64,000 nucleotides of DNA from Candidatus Melainabacteria bacterium. Lineage in GTDB: Bacteria > Cyanobacteriota > Vampirovibrionia > Obscuribacterales > Obscuribacteraceae. The stretch spans positions 1 through 64,000 of the forward strand of contig QKMZ01000013.1 of NCBI GenBank assembly GCA_003242885.1. Reading direction: 5' to 3'. How positions within the stretch are numbered: the first letter of the stretch is position 1; each line of letters begins with the position of its first letter. Shown piece after piece: positions 1 through 8,348 of this stretch. The notes beneath the pieces were generated by a model, which was given only the letters and a program-made list of their open reading frames with translations, was not told where the DNA came from and searched no databases. The position numbers and the translations under genes were made by a program.

Positions 1-383
1 TCAAGAACGTTAGGTGCAATTGGATAGTTGTGTTTGGAATTGGTTGTAGAAACATGTGAGCGCCGGCGTCGAGCCCGAATCTCGTTCATCCGCATCAATT
101 CTTCCACGACCTTGTAATTGCAAGTCCAGCCCTCTGCGCGCAATTGCGCATACACTCTGGGACAACCATAGTTCTCTCTTGAACTTTCAAATATCTCCAA
201 GATTCGCTGAAGAAGCTTCGCGCGCTCCTTCAATCTCTTAGATACCCTGCTTTTTAGCCACTTGTAGTAGCCTGAACGGCTGACTTTCAGCACTTTGCAC
301 AAAATAGCAATGCGATGATTCTTCCGTTCTAAATGGACGAAGGCATACTTTACTGCAGGGCTTTTGCAAAGTACGCCGCTGCT
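1..383 (-). CDS. IS3-family transposase OrfB, N-terminal part (partial at window edge)
   Basis: In the -1 frame relative to orfA, the minus strand stays open from the poly-A slip site to base 1. It reads KYAFVHLERKNHRIAILCKV, then SRSGYYKW, then NYGCPRVYAQLR. These are hallmarks of the HTH_21 region that precedes the rve integrase core in IS3 OrfB proteins. The catalytic DDE residues would lie beyond the window. No frameshift or stop is seen in the visible part, so the element may be intact. The protein is probably made as an OrfAB fusion rather than from its own start. Confidence 0.85.
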
Positions 384-628
384 TTTTTTAGGATTTCATT
401 CTCTTCTTTTACTTGCTTAAGTTCCTTTTCAAGCCGAACTAACTCGCTCAACTCGGAACTCCTTTCTAGATTGTCTCTGGATTCTTTAAGCCAATTTCTG
501 AGTTTCCATGCCGGTACTTTGAGTTCCTGCGATACAGATGCAATCGTTCGTTCTGGTCTCTGAGCCAGATACACAGCGTTTCTTTGGAACTCTTTCGAGT
601 ACGTGGTTGGTTTGTTTTTCTTGGTCAT
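350..628 (-). CDS. IS3-family transposase OrfA (HTH protein)
   Basis: This 92-residue protein begins MTKKNKPTTYSKEFQRNAV and has the helix-turn-helix of the transposase_8 (IS3/IS911 OrfA) family, with a predicted DNA-recognition helix around SQELKVPAWKLRNWLK. A leucine-zipper-like coiled coil follows (LVRLEKELKQVKEENEILKKA), which in this family mediates multimerisation. I chose the ATG at 628 rather than an upstream start because it matches the family N-terminus. The reading frame closes at 350, and OrfB continues in the -1 frame. Near the 3' end, the A_AAA_AAA run (complement of 383-389) is the expected site of programmed frameshifting that makes the OrfAB transposase. Confidence 0.9.
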   Translation of the reverse strand: MTKKNKPTTYSKEFQRNAVYLAQRPERTIASVSQELKVPAWKLRNWLKESRDNLERSSELSELVRLEKELKQVKEENEILKKAAAYFAKALQ

Positions 629-837
629 GGTGCACTCCTTTGTAATTTTACACAAGGAGCAGCTCGACTCTAGAACCACTGTCTACTTTTTCGGGGGACG
701 TCCATTTCCTTTAAGCCTATTTTCTATTACTTTATTTAGTATATGCGGATCAACCCTGACAATCCCGGGACAAGCACGCCGTTTTGCCTCCCCAACCCAG
801 GGTTGCGGGGTCTCCCGCTTCCACATATCATCGGGGA

Positions 838-1572
838 ATGAGGACGTTTCTAATCGCGATAAGCACACTTGCTCTTCTCTCCGCATGCGCAGCAGAGAAG
901 CCAAAACCACCCGCGAATGGCGCGCAAATAACCTTCGACCATGAAGAGTTCGACTTCGGTCATGTGGCAGAAGGCATAGAGCTGGAGCACAAGTTCAAGA
1001 TATTCAACAAGGGTAATGAGCCGCTTCAAATATTCAAAGCCTACTCAACATGCGGCTGCACCGTTCCAAAACTTCCAAAAACGCTTTTGAACCCGGGTGA
1101 ATCAACTACTTTGACAGTAGGGCTGGACACATCGATGAAACAAGACGAAATCACCAAAACCGTAGATGTTTCGTCAGATGATCCTGAGCGACCGCTTGTG
1201 ATTCTCTCTATGTCAATGGTCGTGGAAAACCGTCACAAAGCGCTCTCAGAGCGCGGCAAAACAAAGTTTCTCACTGATGAAAAATGCACCAGTTGCCACG
1301 TCGCTCAAGGCGTCGGACTCTTCGGAGAAGAACTCTACAAAGCAGATTGCGCCATGTGCCATGGACAGGATGCGCAAGGCGGAGTCGGACCTTGCCTCGT
1401 GCGCGATTACAACGACCCAGCCATCAAGAAGCACGTGTGGCAAGTAACGGCTTACGGCAGCCCCAGGAAAATCACCATGCCTGGCTTTATTGGGGACGCC
1501 GGTGGTCCACTAGCTAAAGAGCAAGTCGACTCAATCGTCGAGTATCTGTCACATTTGCAAGAGAAGAAATAG
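838..1572 (+). CDS. DUF1573 / cytochrome c lipoprotein
   Basis: This 244-residue protein starts MRTFLIAISTLALLSACAAE, a lipoprotein signal with lipobox LSAC, so it is probably tethered to a membrane on the periplasmic side. I chose the ATG at 838 over an upstream one because it puts the signal peptide at the N-terminus and has GGGG just upstream. Residues ~30-130 form a DUF1573 Ig-like domain (FDFGHVAEG, STCGCTVPKL). The C-terminal third is a mono-domain cytochrome c with CAMCHG as heme site and MPGF as likely distal Met ligand. An additional CTSCH sits ~22 residues earlier, so two hemes are possible. A role in periplasmic electron transfer is inferred; the partner is unknown. It stands alone, ~130 bp from the IS end. 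Confidence 0.85.
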   Translation: MRTFLIAISTLALLSACAAEKPKPPANGAQITFDHEEFDFGHVAEGIELEHKFKIFNKGNEPLQIFKAYSTCGCTVPKLPKTLLNPGESTTLTVGLDTSMKQDEITKTVDVSSDDPERPLVILSMSMVVENRHKALSERGKTKFLTDEKCTSCHVAQGVGLFGEELYKADCAMCHGQDAQGGVGPCLVRDYNDPAIKKHVWQVTAYGSPRKITMPGFIGDAGGPLAKEQVDSIVEYLSHLQEKK

Positions 1573-1590
1573 TTCACTTCCGTTTTGTAC

Positions 1591-1634
1591 GGGACGCGCA
1601 TGCGCTTCCCTGGCAAGGAGCCGCATGCGGCTCC
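1591..1634. repeat. Two adjacent palindromes sharing a CGCATGCG core
   Basis: 1591-1610 is a nearly perfect 20-bp palindrome around GCGCATGCGC, and 1617-1634 is a perfect 18-bp palindrome GGAGCCGCATGCGGCTCC. They lie 19 bases after the stop of the cytochrome gene. They could act as a transcription terminator without a clear U-run, or as a protein-binding pair. There is no downstream T-tract. Confidence 0.5.
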
Positions 1635-1723
1635 CATTCGAGCCACTTCGCGAGTACGTACTTCCACCAGTGACGGGCGCGCGCGCGAGTAATACGATCT
1701 CCTGACACCTCCGGAGAATTACC

Positions 1724-2485
1724 ATGTCAGTCCGCACTCGAACAGCCGCAGCAATGCTTCTCGCCTCGCTGGCGATGAACACGCCTGCATTAGCTCAAGG
1801 AGTCAATGGTCAACTAACCGCCGAAGAGCAAGTTGCCGCGCAGAACTTCAACGGTATCGACATCTGCGGCGATTCACTAGGCTCGCCAGGCGGATTCAGC
1901 CCTAATGGCGCGTCTGGGCAGGGTTTCAACTCAAACGCCAATGGCGCATTTAACAACAGCATATCCCAAAACGGGCTGTATACCAATCTCAATAACCAAA
2001 ATACACAACTCGGCCAAGCTAATGCTTTCGGCAACGGAGTCGTTAACGATGGAAGCAGCAATGCGATGAATTCCATGAATGGGATGAATTCCATGAATGG
2101 CATGAACACCATGAACGGTTCTGCACAGATGAACGTCATGAACGGCATGAGTAGTATGAACAACAGCATGAACAGCGGCATGTTCAACAGTTCCAACAAT
2201 GGAATAAACAACATGTCCAGCGGCATGATGCAGCAAAACGGCATGAACAACGTGGCTGCAAGCACAATGCAAAACAATGGCACGAACAGCAACGGCGGTG
2301 GAATCGCCCAGACTATCGGCAATACGCTTATGAACGATCCACAAATGATGCAACGCGCGGTCGGCGTAGCAGGCGCAGCGGCATTGTTCGGACTCTTCGT
2401 CGGAAATGGCGGAGTGGGAGGCATGATGCGCGCAGCAGGCATGGACAATACTCGCCACATTCGCGGCTCGGTCGTCGGCTATTAA
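1724..2485 (+). CDS. Secreted Met/Asn-rich low-complexity protein
   Basis: This 253-residue protein has a good ribosome site (CCGGAG) and a Sec signal peptide (MSVRTRTAAAMLLASLAM, cleavage after PALA). The mature N-terminus is Asn/Gly-rich. Residues ~108-195 are dominated by MNxMNGMN units, giving a string of closely spaced methionines. A hydrophobic stretch, AVGVAGAAALFGLFVGNGG, follows near residue 215 and may be a membrane or assembly segment. I do not recognise a family. Met-rich periplasmic segments often bind Cu(I), and the protein sits next to a periplasmic cytochrome, but a metal role is only a suggestion. A structural, amyloid-like matrix role is equally possible given the Asn content. 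Confidence 0.75.
   Translation: MSVRTRTAAAMLLASLAMNTPALAQGVNGQLTAEEQVAAQNFNGIDICGDSLGSPGGFSPNGASGQGFNSNANGAFNNSISQNGLYTNLNNQNTQLGQANAFGNGVVNDGSSNAMNSMNGMNSMNGMNTMNGSAQMNVMNGMSSMNNSMNSGMFNSSNNGINNMSSGMMQQNGMNNVAASTMQNNGTNSNGGGIAQTIGNTLMNDPQMMQRAVGVAGAAALFGLFVGNGGVGGMMRAAGMDNTRHIRGSVVGY
2065..2270 (+). repeat. Degenerate Met-Asn codon repeat (MNxMNG)
   Basis: Short in-frame repeats of ATGAATxxxATGAATGGx encode alternating Met-Asn units in the secreted protein at 1724-2485. The repeat is degenerate at third positions, so it is not a very recent expansion. Confidence 0.7.
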
Positions 2486-2622
2486 TCTGCAACATCAGAA
2501 TCTTCGTCCAGTTGCCTGTATCATAGAATCGAGGCGCGGTCGGCTCTTGGCTTTCCAGCGTTTCCGAACGGCAACCTTAGACGGGATCGATACTCCTGCA
2601 ATTCAATTCGACAGCCCGAGGA

Positions 2623-4404
2623 ATGATACTGGTATTGGTACCAGTCGTAATCGAGCTTGTCTTTCTCGGTATTGTCGGAAACAGGCTATACGAAGCGACC
2701 AAAGAGTACGAACGCCTAGAGAGATCCAGGCATGCGCTCATCCAGCTGCATCATTTCGAAAAGGTCGCGGAGGACGCACTCCTTGCTCTGGCACAGGAAG
2801 AAGACTCGCACGCCGAGAAGAAAATCGCCGATATAGACATGCTCATACGTGCTCTGGAAATTCCCTGGACTACGGCCAATTCCGTCGAACACCCAGAGTT
2901 GAACGCCATTATCAGAGACTCAGAGTCCGCTAGAGTCAATCTGATTGCTGTGTTAAAACAAGTGCGCCTGCGCTTGTACCAGCACATGGGAAGAACTTTG
3001 CCAGCCGGCAAGCTGTTGCCGAAAGCATCGACCATAACTATGTTTATGGAAGTGAGACCGCTCAGCAAGCGCATAATCGAAGTCGAAACCGACATGCTTG
3101 ATTCCGACACAGGACAGATCGAGGATCTGACTTGGAAGCTAGGCATCATCCTTGCAAGCGGCGCAGCAATCGGTTTTCTCATCTCACTGTGGCTGGTTCG
3201 CGACTTTACTGCCGGTTTTCTCGACAGGCTTAGCAATGTCGCTAACAAGGCGCTTCTGCTAGCTGGCGGGCGCGATTTGCCACCGCCCATCAATGGCAAC
3301 GACGAGTTGGCTGAGCTCGACAAAGTTCTCCTGCAAGCACACACAGAGATAAAACAAGCACGGCAAAAACAGTTTGCGATCCTAGACAATGCTCGCGATG
3401 TTCTTTGCACCTTGGACGCGCGGCTGCGCTTCATCACAGTGGGAGATGCAGCCAATAAGGTCTGGCTTTACTCTCCCGATGAACTTTTAGGACTTTCGCT
3501 GATTTCTATAATCAGCGAGGACACGCAAGAAAAAACCAGACAAAATCTGAGGAAGTTAGCTGAAACAGCGGGTGAATGCGAGTTTGAGAACGACGTAAAA
3601 CGAAAAGATGGAACAGTACAACCATTTCTCTGGAAGGTTTCTTACTCGAAAGAGCAAGCAAACTATTTTTGTGTTGCTCACAATATTTCCGAGATGAAAG
3701 CTGCACAGCGCTTGAAACAACAATTCCTCAACACGGCAAGTGATGAGCTTCGCTCTCCGCTCAAAGAAGTCAATTCGCTCATTGGTTCAATAGTCAACGA
3801 AAACCCAGACAATATCCCACAAGCTGCGCAAGAAGAGCTAGCCAAGGCGAATTACAATCTCATGCGACTATCGGACCTTGTATCAGAGCTGCTTGATTTA
3901 GAAGATGTAGAAACAATCGATCGAAACATTGAAAAACTTCCAGTAAACGCATCAGAACTATGCCGCCAAGCGCGCCTCACGCTCGAGGCCCTAGCGACTT
4001 CAAATGCGATCAAAATAGTTCAATCAACAAACGATGCCACCATACTTGGCGACCAAAAACGCTTAATACAAGCTCTGATCAATTTGCTTTCGAACGCAAT
4101 TAAGTTTTCACCAAAAAATTCCACGGTTACACTCGACATCAATGAAGATACAAGCACTGTCACCATCAGCGTTATTGATCAGGGACCAGGCATTCCCCAA
4201 AAAGACCGAGAACATATTTTTGCGAAGTTTCAACAAAGCGAAACAGTCAACAAAACAAAGATAAAAGGCAGCGGATTAGGTCTAGCGCTAGTGAAATCAA
4301 TCGCAGAAGCGCACGGTGGAACAGCCGGATACAAGCCGATGCAAGTTGGTGGCAGCTGCTTTTACATCGACCTGCCGAAATTCAAAGGGAGCGCTGCGAA
4401 TTGA
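2623..4404 (+). CDS. Membrane PAS sensor histidine kinase with Asp in place of the phospho-acceptor His
   Basis: This 593-residue protein has TM segments at ~1-19 and ~170-193 flanking an extracytoplasmic helical sensor region. A HAMP-like linker, a PAS domain (~250-355), a HisKA-like dimerisation region and an HATPase_c domain follow. The ATPase boxes look intact: N box LINLLSNAIKFSP (~485-497), G1 DQGPG at D519, F box, and G2 GSGLGL at ~549-554. The H box reads ASDELRSPL, so residue 374 is Asp where histidine kinases have His. The protein should therefore bind ATP but not autophosphorylate at the usual site. The stop overlaps the TTG start of the next kinase by 4 bases, which indicates translational coupling. 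No SD is well placed before ATG 2623; an in-frame CTG at 2596 could add nine residues. Confidence 0.88.
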   Translation: MILVLVPVVIELVFLGIVGNRLYEATKEYERLERSRHALIQLHHFEKVAEDALLALAQEEDSHAEKKIADIDMLIRALEIPWTTANSVEHPELNAIIRDSESARVNLIAVLKQVRLRLYQHMGRTLPAGKLLPKASTITMFMEVRPLSKRIIEVETDMLDSDTGQIEDLTWKLGIILASGAAIGFLISLWLVRDFTAGFLDRLSNVANKALLLAGGRDLPPPINGNDELAELDKVLLQAHTEIKQARQKQFAILDNARDVLCTLDARLRFITVGDAANKVWLYSPDELLGLSLISIISEDTQEKTRQNLRKLAETAGECEFENDVKRKDGTVQPFLWKVSYSKEQANYFCVAHNISEMKAAQRLKQQFLNTASDELRSPLKEVNSLIGSIVNENPDNIPQAAQEELAKANYNLMRLSDLVSELLDLEDVETIDRNIEKLPVNASELCRQARLTLEALATSNAIKIVQSTNDATILGDQKRLIQALINLLSNAIKFSPKNSTVTLDINEDTSTVTISVIDQGPGIPQKDREHIFAKFQQSETVNKTKIKGSGLGLALVKSIAEAHGGTAGYKPMQVGGSCFYIDLPKFKGSAAN

Positions 4405-6218
4405 ATATTCCCACTCCCAACCTATTCTGGCGCGGCATCATCATCACGATGATCCCCTTGCTTCTGCAGGTCATCATTGTCGTCTTTCTGGCTTACAACT
4501 TACTCGCACTGAAGAACGAAATCGTTACAGAATCAAGGTCTCAAGATATCATCGCCCGAACATTCGTCCTCAATCGAGATGCAATGGAGACCATATACAA
4601 CCTAAATTTCAAGTTCGAAGCGCCGACTGTGATGTATAAGCTTCTTCCCAAAATGCCCACAGAAAGCAACCCAATGCAGGCTCTCAACGAAAACCTGCAG
4701 GGACTTTTCAATGTCGCCCGGACGGATAGTGAATCCGAGCAAAGAATGCAAGAACTGCGCAGTTGCCACAAAGAGCTGCAAGAGATGTACAAGGATGCGC
4801 AGCACCTCTCTTTCAAAGACAATGAAGATCGCGTCACTTCACGCCAAAGGTATTTTCATCGCTTCCTCAATTGCGCCCGTCAATACGCTGCCGCCACAAC
4901 AGCGATAGTCGAGCTGGAAGAAGAACGGCAAGCCAGAAGACCTGCATTGATTCACGATTTGCTTAGCAGGGTCTGGGCTACGCTAGTTGTGGCGCTGATT
5001 CTAAGCGCCTTGCTGGCTGCGTTACTCGGCTACATGTACATAGTATTGGTCAAACGACCTCTGCGCCTGACTTGTCGCAACGGTATGCTATTGGCAAAAG
5101 GTCAACCTCTGCCGCCTGCTCTGACGGGCACAGATGAGTTAGCCACGTTAGACAGGCTGCTTCACTCGACAGCCGCGGCTCTCGACAAGATTCAGCAAGA
5201 CGAAAAAACACTGGTGGAAAACGCCACCGATCTCATTTGTTCACTCACTGAAGATGGCGCCTTTATCAGTGCAAACCCATACGCGACCCGCATGCTTGGC
5301 TATAGTCCGGAAGAACTCGTCGGAAGAAATTTGCATGAGCTGACTATCCCGGACGAGAGCTTTTTCTGCGATGAAAAGCTGAGAGAGTCGAGAACTTCAA
5401 CCAACATCAGTGTTTTCGATCTGCGACTAGTGAGTGATTCCAAAGACATAATTGATACACGCTGGTCATGCTTCTGGTCTGATGCACAGAAGGCCTTTTT
5501 CTGCGTCGCACACGACATTACAGAAACGAAAAACGCAGAAAGAATGAAGCAAGATCTTGTCGATATGATCAGCCACGATCTGAGAAGTCCTCTGACATCT
5601 GTCAACATCTCACTGGCAATTCTCTCGAGAGGAGCAAAGGGAGAGCTTCCGCCCGATGCAAAACTCAAGGTAGAAAAGTCAGCAAAGATGGTCGAGCAAT
5701 TAATCGAATTGGTAAGTGACCTGCTGGATTTCCAAAAACTTAGCGCGCGAAACATTGAGACAGAGCCAGCCTCCACTATGCTGAACGAACTCTTGCAGAA
5801 GGCTGTTTCAAATACGGAAATGAGCGCTGAAGTAAAAAACATCAGATTCGATATTTCCGGCGACGCCACCGTAAATGTGGACAAACGTCTTATGACACAA
5901 GCGATTACAGCATCATTAGACAATGCGATAAAGGCAGCGCCGAGCGACGCAATCATTCGCATAGAAATCACTGAAATTGCAGATATTGTCCAACTAAGAA
6001 TCATAGACCAGGGAGAAGGGCTCAGCGACGAGGAAATCGCTCAAATCGAGTCGAGCGTTCCCACGCACAAACTAAGCGGGCACAGCAACCGCTCGCTCCT
6101 CAAATACTCAATTTGCAAACAAATCGTAGAAGCACACTACGGCAACATCAGCTCTTACAGTCAAAAGCCCAGCGGATTCAGCTTTATGGTAAGGCTTCCC
6201 AAATTGATTGTTCGGTAA
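4401..6218 (+). CDS. Membrane PAS sensor histidine kinase with intact H box but degenerate ATP lid
   Basis: This 605-residue paralogue of the preceding protein has the same order: TM1 ~8-34, extracytoplasmic region, TM2 ~191-217, HAMP-like linker, PAS (~265-375), HisKA, HATPase_c. The H box MISHDLRSPL is canonical, with H392 as phospho-acceptor. In the ATPase domain the N box Asn (LDNAIKAAP) and G1 (DQGEG, D536) remain. The G2 glycine box is replaced by KLSGHSNRSLLKYS, and the F box is poor. The start is TTG, in a TTGA overlap with the upstream stop. No response regulator gene is adjacent. The pair may work as a heteromer in which the first protein supplies ATP and this one the histidine; that is inference. 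Confidence 0.88.
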   Translation: MNIPTPNLFWRGIIITMIPLLLQVIIVVFLAYNLLALKNEIVTESRSQDIIARTFVLNRDAMETIYNLNFKFEAPTVMYKLLPKMPTESNPMQALNENLQGLFNVARTDSESEQRMQELRSCHKELQEMYKDAQHLSFKDNEDRVTSRQRYFHRFLNCARQYAAATTAIVELEEERQARRPALIHDLLSRVWATLVVALILSALLAALLGYMYIVLVKRPLRLTCRNGMLLAKGQPLPPALTGTDELATLDRLLHSTAAALDKIQQDEKTLVENATDLICSLTEDGAFISANPYATRMLGYSPEELVGRNLHELTIPDESFFCDEKLRESRTSTNISVFDLRLVSDSKDIIDTRWSCFWSDAQKAFFCVAHDITETKNAERMKQDLVDMISHDLRSPLTSVNISLAILSRGAKGELPPDAKLKVEKSAKMVEQLIELVSDLLDFQKLSARNIETEPASTMLNELLQKAVSNTEMSAEVKNIRFDISGDATVNVDKRLMTQAITASLDNAIKAAPSDAIIRIEITEIADIVQLRIIDQGEGLSDEEIAQIESSVPTHKLSGHSNRSLLKYSICKQIVEAHYGNISSYSQKPSGFSFMVRLPKLIVR

Positions 6219-6236
6219 AAAGGTAAATATCAAAAG

Positions 6237-7187
6237 TCAGCGATATACCTTCTCTCCGCTTTTGCTCTGCACGAAATCTCGCTCTGCAGCGGCGCTATCA
6301 CCCAATGCCTTATAGCATTCGCCACGGCCTTTATACGCATAGCCGGCACGAAATCGGTTCATCTCGATTGCCCGAGTGTAATCGGCAATGGCTTTCTTGT
6401 ACTCTTTCATTTCTTTGTAGACGTCAGCACGCATGATAAACGGCTCGAACTCTCCTTGCCGCAGTTTGATTGTTTGAGTCAAATCAGCAATTGCTTTCGA
6501 ATACTCCTTACGTTTCACGTAATAATTGGCACGCACAGAAAAATTCGTCGAATTATCGGGAGACAGCTCAGTGAGCCGAGTCAGACATTTTAGAGCGCCA
6601 GCCGAATCACCTTGATTGATAAAAATCGAGCATCTGTACTGCCAAACGGTGACGGCATTCGGTTCTATCTTTAGCGCCGCATCAGTGTCAGCAAGCGCCT
6701 CTTTTAACTTCTGCATGCTCTGATAAACAATACACCTATGCTCGTAGCCAAAAGTCGACTTCGGATATGCCTTGATCAGAGTATTGCAATCTCGCAGCGC
6801 TTCTTCTTTTCGCCCCAGGTCGCCCAATAAAAGAATTCGCTCGTGAAGCGCTTCTCTGTTGTGCGGGTCGAGAGAAAGCGCGGTAGAAAAATCAGCAAGC
6901 GCCTTCTCATCCTCGCAAAGCAACATGTAATCTTTAGCGCGCCCTACATAATTCTTGGGATCTTTGGGATTTGCCAGAATTTTTGATGTCCAGCGATCAC
7001 GCTCGCCGTCTGCAAGTTGAAACTTGCCTCCGCGCCCAGACACAGAACCGCCCGGCAAAACCTTCTTAACTCCAGCGTTGCCGGATAGAGGTGTTTCGCC
7101 ATGGGCGGGTGAAATTGCCAGTGGGATGATGCTGCATGAAAAAGCAGCGACGGCAGTTACCAAATTTCTGTGTGTTACCGATCTCAA
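6237..7187 (-). CDS. Secreted TPR-repeat protein
   Basis: This 316-residue protein has a TTG start and an N-terminal hydrophobic signal (VTAVAAFSCSIIPLAISPAHG), so it is probably exported. From ~residue 75 on it consists of about six to seven tetratricopeptide repeats, with typical A-D-x-T/S-x-A-L-x-L-x-P units such as ADFSTALSLDPHNREAL and AIADYTRAIEMN. TPR domains mediate protein-protein contacts; the partner cannot be told from sequence. It converges on the kinase pair, ending 18 bases beyond the second kinase stop. Related secreted TPR proteins occur at 20459-21607 and 32508-34190. Confidence 0.85.
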   Translation of the reverse strand: MRSVTHRNLVTAVAAFSCSIIPLAISPAHGETPLSGNAGVKKVLPGGSVSGRGGKFQLADGERDRWTSKILANPKDPKNYVGRAKDYMLLCEDEKALADFSTALSLDPHNREALHERILLLGDLGRKEEALRDCNTLIKAYPKSTFGYEHRCIVYQSMQKLKEALADTDAALKIEPNAVTVWQYRCSIFINQGDSAGALKCLTRLTELSPDNSTNFSVRANYYVKRKEYSKAIADLTQTIKLRQGEFEPFIMRADVYKEMKEYKKAIADYTRAIEMNRFRAGYAYKGRGECYKALGDSAAAERDFVQSKSGEKVYR

Positions 7188-7429
7188 AACTTAGTGGACA
7201 TCCCCACAACACGGGGCGACGACCTCCTCAACAGGTTTTGGACTTGGTCTCGAAAACGTTTTGAGAAATCTCTCGCCGACTATACCAAAGACAGCTAAAA
7301 ACGGGAGCATTTGTACAACAGAATTGAAAAATGCGGTCCAACAACAACATGGTTGCATAAAAATCCTCCAGAAAGGACGCGGGGACCTGCTAAATTCTCA
7401 CCAAACAAGAGAAATTGAAGATCGCAAAC

Positions 7430-7780
7430 TCAATGACAGCAATGAGTATGCGGTTTCTGCTGGGACTTTGTTACCTCCATATCTTCGCCCTCTTCTTCAA
7501 CTTCAAAAGAGGACTCCCCGCGACGCAAGAGTTGCCAGAGCTCGTTCATCACACGAGCAGAATCATCCGCTTTAACGGCTTCCACAACGCAAGTATCCAA
7601 ATGCTGCTTCAGCATGAGATGCGCTGTTTTATCGAGAGCAGCTTGAACTGCTTTCAGTTGAGTTAAAACATCGATGCAATATTTTTCGTCGTCAATCATG
7701 CGTATGACCGCTGACAGGTGTCCCTGTGCTTTGACCAAACGGGACCTGAGCTGACGCTTTGTGTCGCCTGTGATAGCCAC
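7430..7780 (-). CDS. csoR: CsoR/RcnR-family metal-sensing repressor
   Basis: This 116-residue DUF156 protein is all-helical, starting at GTG with AGGCGG seven bases upstream. It has the Cu(I)-sensor ligand set of CsoR: C35 (KYCIDV), H60 and C64 (LKQHLDTC). H21 (AQGHLSAV) corresponds to an extra ligand position seen in some Ni sensors such as InrS, so nickel cannot be excluded. The acidic C-terminal extension ends in HTHCCH, an unusual potential metal-binding tail. The family represses by binding G-tract palindromes, and a candidate (CCCCCCGGTGGGG) lies 76 bases upstream of the start. No metal efflux gene is adjacent in the window, so the regulon must lie elsewhere. Confidence 0.88.
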   Translation of the reverse strand: MAITGDTKRQLRSRLVKAQGHLSAVIRMIDDEKYCIDVLTQLKAVQAALDKTAHLMLKQHLDTCVVEAVKADDSARVMNELWQLLRRGESSFEVEEEGEDMEVTKSQQKPHTHCCH

Positions 7781-7855
7781 GCATTTACCGCCTAAACATA
7801 TGTGGGTTTCGCTATGAACAAATAAAAGCAGAACTCACGGGCGAGTTCAACCAAT

Positions 7856-7868
7856 CCCCCCGGTGGGG
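7856..7868. promoter_or_regulatory. Candidate CsoR-type G-tract operator
   Basis: CCCCCCGGTGGGG is a C-run/G-run inverted repeat lying between the small gene 7914-8120 and csoR. CsoR/RcnR proteins bind sites built of G/C tracts flanked by TA-rich steps, so this is a plausible autoregulatory operator. The assignment rests on pattern only. Confidence 0.45.
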
Positions 7869-7913
7869 TGCTCGCATTTAATACTAATCCTTCATTCAGT
7901 CGCTTATGCCCGA

Positions 7914-8120
7914 CTATTCAGCCTTGCCCGCGCCAACCAGAACCTTGCTGTCATCCTCAGTTTTTGCGATTGCTTTCTCGCTTTTTGCAAACATACCGAA
8001 AAAACGACCTGTCACAGTCTCAGGCTTGCGCCTTTCGTGAATAGCGCGCGATAAAAGTCTGTTAGCGTAATTCGCTCGACTTGCATCGTCGCAAACTTGC
8101 GATTTGGTCGCATTTTCCAT
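7914..8120 (-). CDS. Small hypothetical protein
   Basis: This 68-residue protein begins MENATKSQVCDD and has a strong ribosome site GGAGGG six bases before the ATG. It is basic in the middle (IHERRKPETVTGRFFGMFAKSEKAIAK) and has no membrane segment or recognised domain. It lies upstream of csoR in the same direction with ~130 bp between, where the candidate operator sits. The good SD is the main reason to call it. Confidence 0.5.
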   Translation of the reverse strand: MENATKSQVCDDASRANYANRLLSRAIHERRKPETVTGRFFGMFAKSEKAIAKTEDDSKVLVGAGKAE

Positions 8121-8348
8121 GTGTTGCCCTCCGCATCTCATGTAAGAGAATCGCCAGAACGGAGTTACCAGTCACATGAGTGTAACCCGGAAAAGCCGGA
8201 TGACAAGCGATATTTCATCTAGGTGAATTTGAATTAACGAATCAAACTCAGCACATTTACTTCTTTGCAAAAGAAGAGGGGCTTCAATACCTTTAAAATA
8301 CAGTCCTGCTAACGCTTTCGCAGGTTCTCACAGGAGCGGACTCGCTAA

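Larger units (their letters stand above)
1..704 (-). mobile_element. IS3-family insertion sequence, left part, truncated by window edge
   Basis: The element reads on the minus strand and runs off the left edge of the window. It contains orfA, a run of seven A's that can serve as a -1 frameshift site (complement of 383-389), and the start of orfB. A likely left terminal inverted repeat begins TGGACGTCCCCCGAAAAAG at 704 and reads toward lower coordinates, about 75 bp upstream of the orfA start. The TG-starting end, the orfA/orfB overlap and the A-rich slip site are all typical of IS3 family elements. The right end, the DDE catalytic part of orfB and the target duplication lie outside the window. 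Confidence 0.85.

Noticed and set aside
7261..7575. 104-codon plus-strand frame overlapping csoR
   Set aside because: It overlaps the antisense of a clear CsoR gene and has no SD or family pattern.
8231..8348. PyrR-type attenuator or riboswitch upstream of pyrB
   Set aside because: A small hairpin (CCTGC...GCAGG) is present but the conserved PyrR-binding loop is not, and no antiterminator/terminator pair can be drawn.
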